A DNA stretch of 64,000 bases from Chryseobacterium sp. ERMR1:04 (GTDB lineage: Bacteria > Bacteroidota > Bacteroidia > Flavobacteriales > Weeksellaceae), in the NCBI RefSeq assembly GCF_001297705.1, contig NZ_LIRF01000005.1, positions 583,699-647,698 of the forward strand, given 5' to 3'. The translations under genes and the position numbers were made by a program. Position 1 is the stretch's first letter, and each line of letters starts with the position of its first letter. Below, piece by piece: positions 8,801 to 18,116 of the stretch. Under the pieces are notes generated by a model that saw nothing but the letters and a program-made list of their open reading frames with translations, was not told the origin of the DNA and searched no databases.

Positions 8801-9979
8801 TTGGAAACTAACCACTATATCAAAGAACTCTTTAATAAATATCTGGATAATACCATTAATAAGGATGAGTATGGTGTTTTGCTAAGGTATTTTGGAAAAG
8901 AAGAGGGTAGTGAGGAAATTCGGGATCTCATCTTCGAAAACTTATCTAGTGATGTTGCAGAAAATAATGCAGTAGGACTAAAAAATACTGTTGATGCGGT
9001 CCAGGATAAACTGCGAAATAAACTTCAGCCTAAAAAGAAATTAAAGCTGATACAAAAATATTGGCCATACGCTGCTCTTGCCCTTTTGGGTTTAGCATTT
9101 GCTTTATATTTTTATCTGAGTAAAACACAAGATCATTTACCAGTTCTAATAACAGATAATCAAATTAGGGTTAATCCGGGAGGCGATAAAGCTACGCTTG
9201 TCCTGGATGATGGCAGAACAATTTTATTAGATACGGTTTCAAATGGCCGTTTACTTGAGCAGCCCGGTGTAGATATTTCTAAGGTAGGTAAAGGGCAGTT
9301 ACAGTATAATGCTACTGATATCGCTTCTCGATTAGTATATAATACTATAAAAACGCCAAATGGAGGGCAGTATCAAGTTATTTTGCCTGATAATACCCAT
9401 GTATGGCTAAACGCGGCATCATCTATCAAATTTCCGACAGCTTTTATTGGAAATAGCCGTGAGGTTATCATCACTGGTGAAGCGTACTTTGAAGTTGCGA
9501 AAAATAAAAACAAACCTTTCAGGGTAAAAACAGCAGACCAAACAGTTGAAGTACTAGGGACACACTTTAATGTGAATAGTTATGCGGATGAACCAAGCAC
9601 TGTTACTACGCTTGCAGAAGGTTCAGTACGTGTAAACCTTTCCAGTAGTGGTAATAATTTTATCCATGCTATAACTATCACGCCGGGACAACAAACTACT
9701 ACAACAAAAAATAATATTACTACAGGAACAGCCGACTTAGAATCTGCACTGGCATGGAAAAATAACCAAATTTATTTTAAGCAAGCCAGTATTCAGACCA
9801 TCATGCGGCAGGTTGCACGCTGGTACAATATTGATGTAGAATATATAGGAAAAATCCCTGATAGGAAATTTACAGGTGGTATATACCGTACAGATAACTT
9901 GAATGATTTACTGAAAATCCTGATGCTAAATGATCTCCATTTCGAATTAATAAATAACACACTAATTGTTAAACCTTAA
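8801..9979 (+). CDS. FecR-family anti-sigma factor
   Basis: This 392-residue inner-membrane protein relays a signal from the outer-membrane receptor to the sigma factor. The cytoplasmic N-terminus (1-85) holds the sigma-binding part. One membrane helix lies at about 88-106 (YAALALLGLAFALYFYL). The periplasmic FecR domain lies at about 178-285 (TPNGGQYQVILPDNTHVWLN, VEVLGTHFNVNSY, LAEGSVRV). The C-terminal DUF4974/STN-like domain lies at 325-392 (IYFKQASIQTIMRQVARWYN). The start is TTG 8801 with LETNHYIKELFNKYLD typical of the family. It lies between the sigma gene and susC. Confidence 0.9.
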   Translation: METNHYIKELFNKYLDNTINKDEYGVLLRYFGKEEGSEEIRDLIFENLSSDVAENNAVGLKNTVDAVQDKLRNKLQPKKKLKLIQKYWPYAALALLGLAFALYFYLSKTQDHLPVLITDNQIRVNPGGDKATLVLDDGRTILLDTVSNGRLLEQPGVDISKVGKGQLQYNATDIASRLVYNTIKTPNGGQYQVILPDNTHVWLNAASSIKFPTAFIGNSREVIITGEAYFEVAKNKNKPFRVKTADQTVEVLGTHFNVNSYADEPSTVTTLAEGSVRVNLSSSGNNFIHAITITPGQQTTTTKNNITTGTADLESALAWKNNQIYFKQASIQTIMRQVARWYNIDVEYIGKIPDRKFTGGIYRTDNLNDLLKILMLNDLHFELINNTLIVKP

Positions 9980-10047
9980 ATCAGTGCCTATGCAGTAGAA
10001 GTTAAATCAAATTTTTAGTATTAGTTAATGATGCCCCAAAATAAAAA

Positions 10048-10078
10048 GCCGGTAATGCTGTCGAGAGCATTAGCCGGC
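10048..10078. promoter_or_regulatory. Inverted repeat in the susC leader
   Basis: The arms GCCGGTAATGCT (10048-10059) and AGCATTAGCCGGC (10066-10078) pair with one bulged base around a 6-base loop, 60 bases before the susC start. A run of A precedes it rather than a T run following it, so on the plus strand it looks like a leader or mRNA-stability hairpin rather than a terminator. Confidence 0.5.
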
Positions 10079-10138
10079 AATAGGGGTAGTCATGATAACA
10101 CCGTAAAGCAATTATTCAACTAACCCACAAACAAAAAT

Positions 10139-13100
10139 ATGAAATTTTTCACATGCTTTCGGCATGCACTTATGCGTGCCCGAAGTCACCCTACAAAACC
10201 ACTTCTGGTTATGAAGCTAAGCGCAATCCTCATACTGATCTCTTATTTTCAAGTAACGGCAAGCGTTTATGCTCAAAAGATATCATTGGCAGTTACACAG
10301 CAACCTATAGCAAAGGTATTTGGCCAGATACAGAAGCAGAGCGGATACATCTTTTTTTATGATGAAAACATGATTAAGGATGCCAATGCTGTAACCTTAA
10401 ATGTAAAACAAAAAAACCTAACTGAAACATTGGATTTGCTTTTTGAAGGGCAACCTTTTACCTACGAAATGGTTAAGAAAACCATTGTTGTAAAAGCAAA
10501 AGCTTTTGTAAAACCCAGAGCGAGTGCTAGCCCCAGACAGCAAAAGATTACTGGGCTTGTAACCGATGAAAAGGGTGATCCTCTGGTGGGAGCAACCGTC
10601 TCTGTTAAGGATACCAATCTAAGTGTAATTACAAATATAGAAGGAAGATTTACTATTAACAATGGTCCAGAGAATGCAATAGTAGTTATATCTTATATTG
10701 GATATCAAACAATAGAAGTAAAAGCCGATAGCAATAGTAAGATAAACATAAAGTTACAATTAGTAAGCTCAAACCTGAATGATGTTTCGATTGTCTCAAC
10801 GGGTTATCAAACAATTCCCAGAGAAAGATCTACGGGTTCATTTGTTCAGGTTGACAATAAATTGCTTAACAGAAGAGTTTCTACTGACATTATAAGCCGT
10901 TTAGAAAATGTTGTGCCTGGCCTTTCCTTTAAAGTAAATAAAACTACAGGAAAATCTACCAATATGAATATCCGTGGACGCAGTACCATATTTGCCAATG
11001 ATCAGCCGCTTATTGTGGTCGATAATTTTCCTTATGATGGGGATATTGCAAATATTAACCCAAACGATATTGAGAGTATCAGTGTTCTTAAAGACGCGGC
11101 AGCGGCCTCAATTTGGGGAGCGAGGGCTGGAAACGGAGTAATTGTACTAACCACGAAAAAAGGTATTAAAAACGCCCCCCTTTCAGTGAATCTTAACAGC
11201 AATATAACCATTGGTGAAAAACCTGATTTATATTATAGCAGACGCTCGATGAGCTCTTCAGATTTTATTGATGTTGAACAGAAATTATTTGACTTAAATT
11301 TTTATAATTCCGATCAGACAAATGCTAATAAACCTGTTATTTCTCCCGTTGTCGAAATTCTAATAAAAAGGAAAAATGGAACCTTATCTGAAACAGATGC
11401 GAATAATCAAATTAACGCATTAAGAAAATTTGATGTCAGAGATGATTATAGTAAATACTTATACCGAAATAGTTTTAATCAGCAATATGCACTGAATATG
11501 AACGGAGGATCGAAAGATATCAGTTATTATTTTTCTGGTGGTTTTGACAAGAATCTTTCTAATGCAGTAAATAATGATTTTAACAGAATTTCCTTAAATG
11601 CACAAAGTACCATTACCCCTTTTAAAAATCTGGATGTACTTGTCGGCATTAGCTATGTTATGAACAGAACCCAAAACAATAATAGTGGGTTCAATTCCAT
11701 AGCGCCTAGTTCTACCAAAAATAATATATATCCCTATGCACAGTTAGCGAGTGCTGATGGAGCCCCACTAGCTATTGTGAAAGATTATAGAAGTACTTTT
11801 ACGGATAATCCGGGAGCTGGCATGCTTGACTGGAAATACCGCCCTTTAGATGAATTGAATTTAGCTAACAACGTAAGTAAACTTACAAATACGCGCATAA
11901 ACCTTGGCGCTAAATATACATTTATCCCTCAACTAAGTGCCGAGGTAAAATATCAGTACGAAAAACAGTTTGTTACCGGCCGAAATCTCTATGACCAGCA
12001 GACCTATATGGTTAGAGATTTAATAAATAAATTTTATGATCCTACATCTACAATTAAATATCCTGTGCCTGTTGGGGGCATTTTAGATCAATCTCTTTCC
12101 GATCTAAATTCATATTCATTCCGTTCACAGGTAAATTACAATCAAAACTGGAATCAAAAGCATCAGTTAAATGCTATTGCAGGTGTTGAAGTGCGAGAGG
12201 TCAAAATTGATGGAAGTACAAACAGGCAATATGGCTATGATGATGTTTTGGGGACAAGTAGCAGAGTAAATTATGTTGACCTTTTTCCTGCATATTATAA
12301 TACTTCAACGCGGTTATCTATTCCAGTAGGCAGTGGGGTTTCAGGTTCATTAGATCGTTTCTTCTCCTACTACGCAAACGCGGCTTATACTTTTAATAAC
12401 AAGTATACTTTTAGTGCAAGCGGCAGAAAAGATGCATCAAATTTATTAGGTGTTAAAACAAATCAAAAAGGTGTACCTCTATACTCTGTGGGCGGCTCAT
12501 GGATTGCAAGCAAGGAAAACTTTTACAATCTTAAGTGGCTTCCTTATTTAAAACTGAGAGCAACGTTTGGTTATAATGGAAACGTTGATAAATCTACTTC
12601 GGCCTATGTTACCGCATTGTATGCTAACAGTACGCGAACAAATCTTCAAACTGCTCAAATTACAAATCCTCCAAATCCAAGTTTAATATGGGAAAGGACA
12701 AGGGTTGTTAATCTGGGGTTAGATTTTGCCACAGCGAATCAACGTATATCAGGCACTATAGAATATTTTAGTAAAGCAGGACTTGATTTAATAGGGAACG
12801 GGCTCGTTGCACCATCGAACGGTATCTCAACATTTAGATCAAATTTGGCAAGCACCAAAGGACATGGTACTGATATCACCGTTAATACCCAGAATTTAAA
12901 GGGACAATTTCAATGGAATACTGTTGTGCTTTTCTCATATGCATTAGATAAGGTTACTAAATACGAAACAAAAGATGTCCCCTCCAATTATATCCTTTCT
13001 GGTGATATTGATCCAACACCATTTGAAGGCAGACCGTTATTTTCTATTTATAGTTATAAATGGGCCGGGTTAGATCCTGCTACTGGCGATCCGCAAGGCT

Positions 13101-13669
13101 ATCTTAATGGAACAGTGAGTAAAAATTATGCTTCCATATTAACAACTATGAAACCAGAAGATCTTGTTTACAACGGACCATCAACTGCTCCTTACTTTGG
13201 TTCGATTCGCAATTCATTTTCTTATAAAGGATTTGAATGTAGTTTTAATGTTAGTTACAAATTTGGATATTATTTCCGAAAGTCATCAGTTGATTATGGA
13301 AGTCTTTTTAATGCGTGGTCAGGGAATGTAGATTATATAAACAGGTGGAAACAGACCGGAGATGAACAATTTACACAGGTGCCATCATTCCCTACGTTGC
13401 CAAATAATGTTAATCGAGACGCCATGTACAAGGGCTCTGAAATCCTTGTAGAATCTGGTTCCCATATCAGGCTTCAGGATGTTGGCCTTTCTTATTCTTT
13501 TAATAAAAATAGCGATAGTAAACTGCCTTTTAAAAAACTTGAGATTTACAGTTACATAAATAATCTTGGGCTATTATGGACAAAGAGTAATCAGGGGATA
13601 GATCCCGATGCAGGTGTTTATCTCCCATTCGGAAAAACCTTTTCAATAGGAGTAAAATGCACTTTTTAG
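10139..13669 (+). CDS. SusC/RagA-family TonB-linked outer-membrane receptor with STN signalling domain
   Basis: The 1176-residue receptor imports a glycan, peptide or chelate across the outer membrane using TonB energy. A long signal segment (1-46, ending SVYAQ) precedes an STN domain at about 48-118 (PIAKVFGQIQKQSGYIFFYD). A carboxypeptidase-regulatory-like domain (135-215, ITGLVTDEKGDPLVGATVSV), the plug (about 220-345, GRSTIFANDQPLIVVDN, ISVLKDAAAASIWGARAGNG) and the beta barrel to the C-terminal Phe follow. The STN domain is the part that contacts FecR, which ties this receptor to the sigma/anti-sigma pair upstream. The substrate cannot be told, because no glycoside hydrolase or peptidase lies in the operon. 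Confidence 0.93.
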   Translation: MKFFTCFRHALMRARSHPTKPLLVMKLSAILILISYFQVTASVYAQKISLAVTQQPIAKVFGQIQKQSGYIFFYDENMIKDANAVTLNVKQKNLTETLDLLFEGQPFTYEMVKKTIVVKAKAFVKPRASASPRQQKITGLVTDEKGDPLVGATVSVKDTNLSVITNIEGRFTINNGPENAIVVISYIGYQTIEVKADSNSKINIKLQLVSSNLNDVSIVSTGYQTIPRERSTGSFVQVDNKLLNRRVSTDIISRLENVVPGLSFKVNKTTGKSTNMNIRGRSTIFANDQPLIVVDNFPYDGDIANINPNDIESISVLKDAAAASIWGARAGNGVIVLTTKKGIKNAPLSVNLNSNITIGEKPDLYYSRRSMSSSDFIDVEQKLFDLNFYNSDQTNANKPVISPVVEILIKRKNGTLSETDANNQINALRKFDVRDDYSKYLYRNSFNQQYALNMNGGSKDISYYFSGGFDKNLSNAVNNDFNRISLNAQSTITPFKNLDVLVGISYVMNRTQNNNSGFNSIAPSSTKNNIYPYAQLASADGAPLAIVKDYRSTFTDNPGAGMLDWKYRPLDELNLANNVSKLTNTRINLGAKYTFIPQLSAEVKYQYEKQFVTGRNLYDQQTYMVRDLINKFYDPTSTIKYPVPVGGILDQSLSDLNSYSFRSQVNYNQNWNQKHQLNAIAGVEVREVKIDGSTNRQYGYDDVLGTSSRVNYVDLFPAYYNTSTRLSIPVGSGVSGSLDRFFSYYANAAYTFNNKYTFSASGRKDASNLLGVKTNQKGVPLYSVGGSWIASKENFYNLKWLPYLKLRATFGYNGNVDKSTSAYVTALYANSTRTNLQTAQITNPPNPSLIWERTRVVNLGLDFATANQRISGTIEYFSKAGLDLIGNGLVAPSNGISTFRSNLASTKGHGTDITVNTQNLKGQFQWNTVVLFSYALDKVTKYETKDVPSNYILSGDIDPTPFEGRPLFSIYSYKWAGLDPATGDPQGYLNGTVSKNYASILTTMKPEDLVYNGPSTAPYFGSIRNSFSYKGFECSFNVSYKFGYYFRKSSVDYGSLFNAWSGNVDYINRWKQTGDEQFTQVPSFPTLPNNVNRDAMYKGSEILVESGSHIRLQDVGLSYSFNKNSDSKLPFKKLEIYSYINNLGLLWTKSNQGIDPDAGVYLPFGKTFSIGVKCTF

Positions 13670-13702
13670 TTCTTTATTTAATTATTAATAAAAAATATTA
13701 TC

Positions 13703-15097
13703 ATGAACTATAAACCTTTAATTTATATATTAATTTTTTCACTTTTTTCTTCTTGTACAAAAGAGTGGCTTGATGAGAAACCAAGTAAAAGTTTAGTGGT
13801 ACCAGAAACCATTACTAATTTTCAAGCATTGCTAGATAATGAAGTAAAGATGAATGGTTTTAGTAGTGGGGGAATACCTGCTTTGGGTGAACTCTCAAGT
13901 GACGATTATGAAATGCTAGACAATACTTATACGACTGTAGCATCAGCAATTGAACGGAATTGCTATACTTTTAAAAGCGATGTATACGAAGGGACTACCG
14001 GAGTTGGAGACTGGAATGCCCCATACGAACAGATTTTTTATGCTAATGTCGCACTAGAAGGACTTGAAAAGATAAATCCGTCATCAGGTGATCTGTCTGC
14101 TTACAATAATGTAAAGGGGAGCGCGTACTTTTTTAGGGCACACGCCTTTTTTCAATTGGCGCAGTACTTTTGCAAGCCTTATAATGCTCAGACTGCGGGC
14201 TCTGATCTAGGTATTATACTTAAAACAAAATCGGATATTGGAGCTACATCAAGATCAACTGTTGGGGAAACTTACAGCCAGATTATCAGTGATTTATTAG
14301 AAGCAGAAAAATTACTGCAGAATGTTCCATCAATACCAACCCGTCCTTCAAGATCGGCAGTATTAGCATTATTATCACGAGTATATTTAGTGATGGGCGA
14401 TTATCAAAATTCTTTAAAGAACGCTAATGTTTACCTTACATTTAAAAATAAGATTCTTGATTTTAATTCTATTAGTACCACAGCTACAATTCCATTTCCA
14501 GCTTTTAATGAAGAGGTTGCTTTTACATCAAATCTGTATAGTTATATAGTAATTCTCTTCAGTCAAAGTAACAGGCTCGTAACCACGAGCCTGTACGATC
14601 AATATGATGCTAATGATTTAAGAAAGACAGCATATTTTCGGTTAACTAATGGTCGGTACGCATTTAAAGGGTCATATAATGCTACTTATGGAGGGAATTT
14701 CGCTGGACTTGCGACTGATGAGGTGATACTTAACAAGGCTGAATGTTTAGCACGGAATGGAAACATCAACGGAGCAATGAAAGATCTTAACGATTTATTA
14801 GTAAAAAGGTACAAAACTAATCCTCTTACTAATTCTACCACTTATGTAGATCAGACGGCAACAGACGAAACGGATGCGCTAAAAAAAATATTAAAAGAGC
14901 GCAGAAAAGAATTAATATTTCGGGGTATCAGATGGATGGACTTAAGAAGACTAAACACAGATTTCCGTTTTGCTACATCGTTGATTCATACCGTAAATGG
15001 TCAAGTTTATATCTTATCGCCAAATGATCCGCGCTACATTTTTCCAATACCAGAGCGGGAAATGCAGTTGAATCCTGTTCCACAAAATATTAGATAG
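13703..15097 (+). CDS. SusD/RagB-family surface lipoprotein
   Basis: This 464-residue lid lipoprotein binds substrate and covers the SusC barrel. The N-terminus is a lipoprotein signal with the lipobox LFSSC (Cys at about 18). TPR-like helices carry typical SusD words: ANVALEGLEKI, GSAYFFRAHAFFQLAQYF, VLALLSRVYLVMGDY, and near the end LKKILKERRKELIFRGIRWMDLRRLN and YIFPIPEREM. It lies 33 bases after susC and 4 bases before the next gene, so the three are one operon. The length is slightly short for the family (often 500-600). Confidence 0.93.
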   Translation: MNYKPLIYILIFSLFSSCTKEWLDEKPSKSLVVPETITNFQALLDNEVKMNGFSSGGIPALGELSSDDYEMLDNTYTTVASAIERNCYTFKSDVYEGTTGVGDWNAPYEQIFYANVALEGLEKINPSSGDLSAYNNVKGSAYFFRAHAFFQLAQYFCKPYNAQTAGSDLGIILKTKSDIGATSRSTVGETYSQIISDLLEAEKLLQNVPSIPTRPSRSAVLALLSRVYLVMGDYQNSLKNANVYLTFKNKILDFNSISTTATIPFPAFNEEVAFTSNLYSYIVILFSQSNRLVTTSLYDQYDANDLRKTAYFRLTNGRYAFKGSYNATYGGNFAGLATDEVILNKAECLARNGNINGAMKDLNDLLVKRYKTNPLTNSTTYVDQTATDETDALKKILKERRKELIFRGIRWMDLRRLNTDFRFATSLIHTVNGQVYILSPNDPRYIFPIPEREMQLNPVPQNIR

Positions 15098-15101
15098 AAT
15101 C

Positions 15102-16703
15102 ATGAAGATTAAAATAAAAAAAATAATTGCTGTAATTGGGTTAGTATCATGTTTTAATTCATTATATACTCCTTTAAATGCACAATCTCACAGTCCAAAT
15201 AAGTCCGTTGTTATATACGGACAAATAATGCCTGCGAAGGCTGGTGAGAAATTGGAAATAGATACTATCACCGTAACTTTTTGGCAAACTTATAATCGTA
15301 ATGGGGGTAAGTTTCCAGAACCACAAGTAATAAAAACAGTTACCCGAATCGGTGGTTTCTTTGCGGCTTTGGGACAGACGATTTTTAATGTTAGTGTTCC
15401 CAACGTGAGTGATATTGGGTATTTGAGGGTTTCGACTAACAATGATGTTCTTCTCTATGATTACTTGGTAGAACCTGGTGATAGTGTCAAGATTTTGTTC
15501 GATCAACGATTTAGGCGCACAGTTTTTGCTGGGCCTTCAGCAAAAAAGTTTCAATGTTTTAATGATCTGGAAGAAGCTAATGCGATTGAGAAATTTGAAA
15601 ATAAGCCGATAGTGTTCACTAAAAAAATATCTGACGTATTGAGAACAGATAGTTTAATAGAGGCTTATAAAATAAATAGTCTAAAGCAATTTGGCAATAT
15701 GTTTCAGATTACTCTCATATATAGTGCGGAATATGTTAAGAAACTACGTTCAGATCTTGACAAAAAACCAACTCAGCTAAACGGATGGGATATAATTGAA
15801 CATTATAAATACCATATAACGAACAAAGCATATTCCACATTGCAGTCAAATATTGTGGGTAATCATCTGTCAGTAAAATATTCAGAATTTGACAGACTTT
15901 ATCAAAGTGCGTCAAAGGACAATAAAAAACAACTGCTAGATAGCCTTAATCAAATTTATTATGATGTGATAGAGCCTACTCCACAGCTTTTTACAGACAG
16001 TATAATTGTCTCCTCATCTTCATATCCATATGCATTATTAACAAAAGCGTATATTGGTTCGCGAATTCTTAATAAGCCTATCTACGAACTGCTTAAGAAT
16101 AAGTATACAGGAATACTTAGAGAAAGATTAGTTTTAGCATATTTTTCAGAAAAGCTAGGTAAAATTGATAATGCTTCAGAGCTTATGGCAGATGCCCTTA
16201 AATATTTTAAAACAGATGTGTTTCGGAAGTCGTTAACTAAATTGTATAATTCTACAACGGTAGGGGCAAGAGCTTACGACTTTTCTCTAAAAGATGTCAG
16301 TGGGAAAGTCGTTAAACTAAGTGATTTTAAAGGTAAGGTGGTATTCATTGATTTTTGGTTTACAGGCTGCTTGTCATGCAGTGCGTTTTACACCAAACAA
16401 TTATACAAAATGGAGCAATATTACAAAGGTAATCCCAATTTTGTTTTTCTTTCTATTAGCTCTGATAAAGATCTTAATGGATGGAAAAAAAGTATTAACG
16501 GTGGTTTATATACTTCAAAACATACGCTAAATTTATATACAAATGGCGAGGGTTTTACCCATCCCATTCTTAATGAATATGGTGTATTTACCTATCCTGC
16601 ACAGGTGCTTATTGATCGTAAAGGAAAAATAGAGCAACGTGCAAATTTAAGTGTCCCCTTCGAACAATTAATCCAAATTATTGATTTCTCCCTGGCTAAA
16701 TAA
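15102..16703 (+). CDS. Exported TlpA/AhpC-TSA thioredoxin-fold protein
   Basis: This 533-residue protein has a signal peptide (cut near LNAQ at about 28) and an unassigned, mainly beta N-terminal region. A helical middle follows, then a thioredoxin fold from about 390 (FSLKDVSGKVVKLSDFKGKV). The redox motif is C423-L-S-C426 in FWFTGCLSC. A TYPAQVLIDRKGKIE strand completes the fold. Such proteins commonly end Bacteroidota SusCD operons and probably reduce or exchange disulfides in the periplasm. The unusual CLSC dipeptide could shift its redox potential. It starts 4 bases after susD. Confidence 0.82.
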   Translation: MKIKIKKIIAVIGLVSCFNSLYTPLNAQSHSPNKSVVIYGQIMPAKAGEKLEIDTITVTFWQTYNRNGGKFPEPQVIKTVTRIGGFFAALGQTIFNVSVPNVSDIGYLRVSTNNDVLLYDYLVEPGDSVKILFDQRFRRTVFAGPSAKKFQCFNDLEEANAIEKFENKPIVFTKKISDVLRTDSLIEAYKINSLKQFGNMFQITLIYSAEYVKKLRSDLDKKPTQLNGWDIIEHYKYHITNKAYSTLQSNIVGNHLSVKYSEFDRLYQSASKDNKKQLLDSLNQIYYDVIEPTPQLFTDSIIVSSSSYPYALLTKAYIGSRILNKPIYELLKNKYTGILRERLVLAYFSEKLGKIDNASELMADALKYFKTDVFRKSLTKLYNSTTVGARAYDFSLKDVSGKVVKLSDFKGKVVFIDFWFTGCLSCSAFYTKQLYKMEQYYKGNPNFVFLSISSDKDLNGWKKSINGGLYTSKHTLNLYTNGEGFTHPILNEYGVFTYPAQVLIDRKGKIEQRANLSVPFEQLIQIIDFSLAK

Positions 16704-16704
16704 A

Positions 16705-16739
16705 TAAAGGCAGGCTCACTAGAAAGGAGTCTGCCTTTA
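16705..16739. terminator. Bidirectional terminator between convergent units
   Basis: The arms TAAAGGCAGGCTC (16705-16717) and GAGTCTGCCTTTA (16727-16739) pair with one mismatch. The ends supply T-rich tracts on both strands. It separates the SusCD operon from the convergent small-peptide operon. Confidence 0.8.
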
Positions 16740-16754
16740 TTGCCTGTTTTTAAA

Positions 16755-17000
16755 CTAATTTGGTACAAAATTCCCGTAATCAAGAACTTGTTCAATTCCT
16801 TGAGCTGGGTCATCGTTTTTCATAAGAACTTTGCAAGGTGGCGTAGGCTCGCCAATACATTCATCGTTGTCATCTGCTACAACCCAGCCACTTGGTGTAT
16901 TTCCATACACAGGTCTGTCATCATGCTTATTTACATTGGTAAAAGCACTTCCTACAGCAAAAAGTACTGCTGTAGCTAGTAATAATTTAAAATTTTTCAT
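16755..17000 (-). CDS. DUF6520-like small secreted peptide
   Basis: This 81-residue exported peptide has the N-terminus MKNFKLLLATAVLFAVGSAF, a signal sequence typical of the Bacteroidota DUF6520 group. A short polar mature part follows with one cysteine pair (NDECIGEPTPPCKV). Its role is unknown. Family members are usually encoded beside MauE/DoxX-like membrane proteins, as here, and the two cysteines could form a disulfide. It is the last gene of a probable three-gene minus-strand operon. Confidence 0.72.
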   Translation of the reverse strand: MKNFKLLLATAVLFAVGSAFTNVNKHDDRPVYGNTPSGWVVADDNDECIGEPTPPCKVLMKNDDPAQGIEQVLDYGNFVPN

Positions 17001-17098
17001 GGTGAAAATATTTTGGTGTTTTTCGCCTACTCTTTGTAAAGGTTTTCGGCTTCTCCTTTTATTTCTGGCCCGAAATATTCATGGTTATCGTTATTTAG

Positions 17099-17539
17099 TT
17101 ATTGTGTGTAGGTAAATTGATGTAATGCATTGCGGTTGCTAAACCTTAGTGCTACACATGTAATTACTACAAAAAATAGATTAAAAATTAAATGCTGCGG
17201 CCATGTGAGATGTTTTATTACCCCTCCGCAACTGCAAGGCACATATTCAAACACATGTAGCAGAACAAGAGCAGTATAAATGGTAAACAAGCTCATCAGT
17301 ACGAGTGATGCAAGTAAGCCAATTGTTCTGGTCCTCTCAAACAGGAGTGTTGATACAATCGCAATTTCAGTAATTGGTATAAGCCACCTCAAAGTAGGTG
17401 TAAAACTATTTGGAAAGGGTTGGTTGTTTAGGTCATATGTAAAACCCTTAAAATCCATAAACTTGCTTAAGCCAGTGTACAGGAATAGAATGACGAGTAA
17501 CAGTACCACAATTTCAATGACGAGTTTTTTGTTTCGCAT
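17099..17539 (-). CDS. MauE/DoxX-like integral membrane protein
   Basis: This 146-residue protein has four predicted membrane helices (about 8-25, 50-66, 72-92, 116-135). The PCSCGG motif at about 101-106 on a loop is the hallmark of the MauE-like family. MauE proteins support disulfide formation in exported proteins. Here the likely clients are the cysteine-containing peptide encoded just downstream or other secreted products. The start ATG is at 17539; 77 bases separate it from the lipoprotein gene upstream. Confidence 0.8.
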   Translation of the reverse strand: MRNKKLVIEIVVLLLVILFLYTGLSKFMDFKGFTYDLNNQPFPNSFTPTLRWLIPITEIAIVSTLLFERTRTIGLLASLVLMSLFTIYTALVLLHVFEYVPCSCGGVIKHLTWPQHLIFNLFFVVITCVALRFSNRNALHQFTYTQ

Positions 17540-17616
17540 GGTTTTGTTTTTTTTTAATTACCTCATTATCGATTCGTTAAATCTTTCCAAGCGTTCGCTT
17601 TCAAGAAATAACACAA

Positions 17617-17862
17617 CTACTTTGTGATTTTCCACTGGCCACCATCCTTAGGCGGGGGATCAGTTTCTTTTGTACCATCAAGACTTGATTGTTGTGTTAG
17701 CACAATTGTATTGATGCTATCAGAATCTTTGTTTGTTTCCTTCATTGATGATTGCCTGCTTTGGATTTGTATGTCCGCAACTTGGTCTTCATCCTGTTCT
17801 CTACAGGAGTGTAGAGAAATAATTCCTGCAATTGTTAAAAGTAAAAGGATAATCTTTTTCAT
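17617..17862 (-). CDS. Small lipoprotein of unknown function
   Basis: This 81-residue protein has the signal MKKIILLLLTIAGIISLHSC, with the lipobox Cys at 20. The mature part is polar, Ser/Gln/Asp-rich and apparently unstructured, ending KDGGQWKITK. It is the first gene of the minus-strand peptide/MauE group and the one nearest the 26-bp palindrome. I do not recognise a family. Confidence 0.62.
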   Translation of the reverse strand: MKKIILLLLTIAGIISLHSCREQDEDQVADIQIQSRQSSMKETNKDSDSINTIVLTQQSSLDGTKETDPPPKDGGQWKITK

Positions 17863-17964
17863 GAGTTGTTCGTTTTGAAAATTATCCCGGCCGGATTTTA
17901 GTAGAATTCTTGAATCGAAGGTATATGATATTTCATGCTGGAAAAAGTGGTTGTTGCCCCAAAG

Positions 17965-17990
17965 GATACATTAGTACGTACTAATGTATC
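17965..17990. promoter_or_regulatory. Perfect 26-bp palindrome, candidate operator
   Basis: GATACATTAGTAC at 17965-17977 is followed directly by its exact reverse complement at 17978-17990. It has no spacer and no mismatch. It sits between the divergent lipoprotein gene (start 17862) and the TPR-AraC gene (start 18117), about 103 and 127 bases from the two starts. A dimeric regulator binding here could control both directions. There is no T run, so it is not a terminator. Confidence 0.7.
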
Positions 17991-18116
17991 TTCTAGTACA
18001 ACTTTAATGTATTGGAATTCAATGTTTTGTGAAATGTTTTGCTCTGGTTTTGAGATTACCCTAAGAGCGGACTGTAATTGGCTTAAATTTCATAATTTTG
18101 ATGTAGAAACTTTGCC

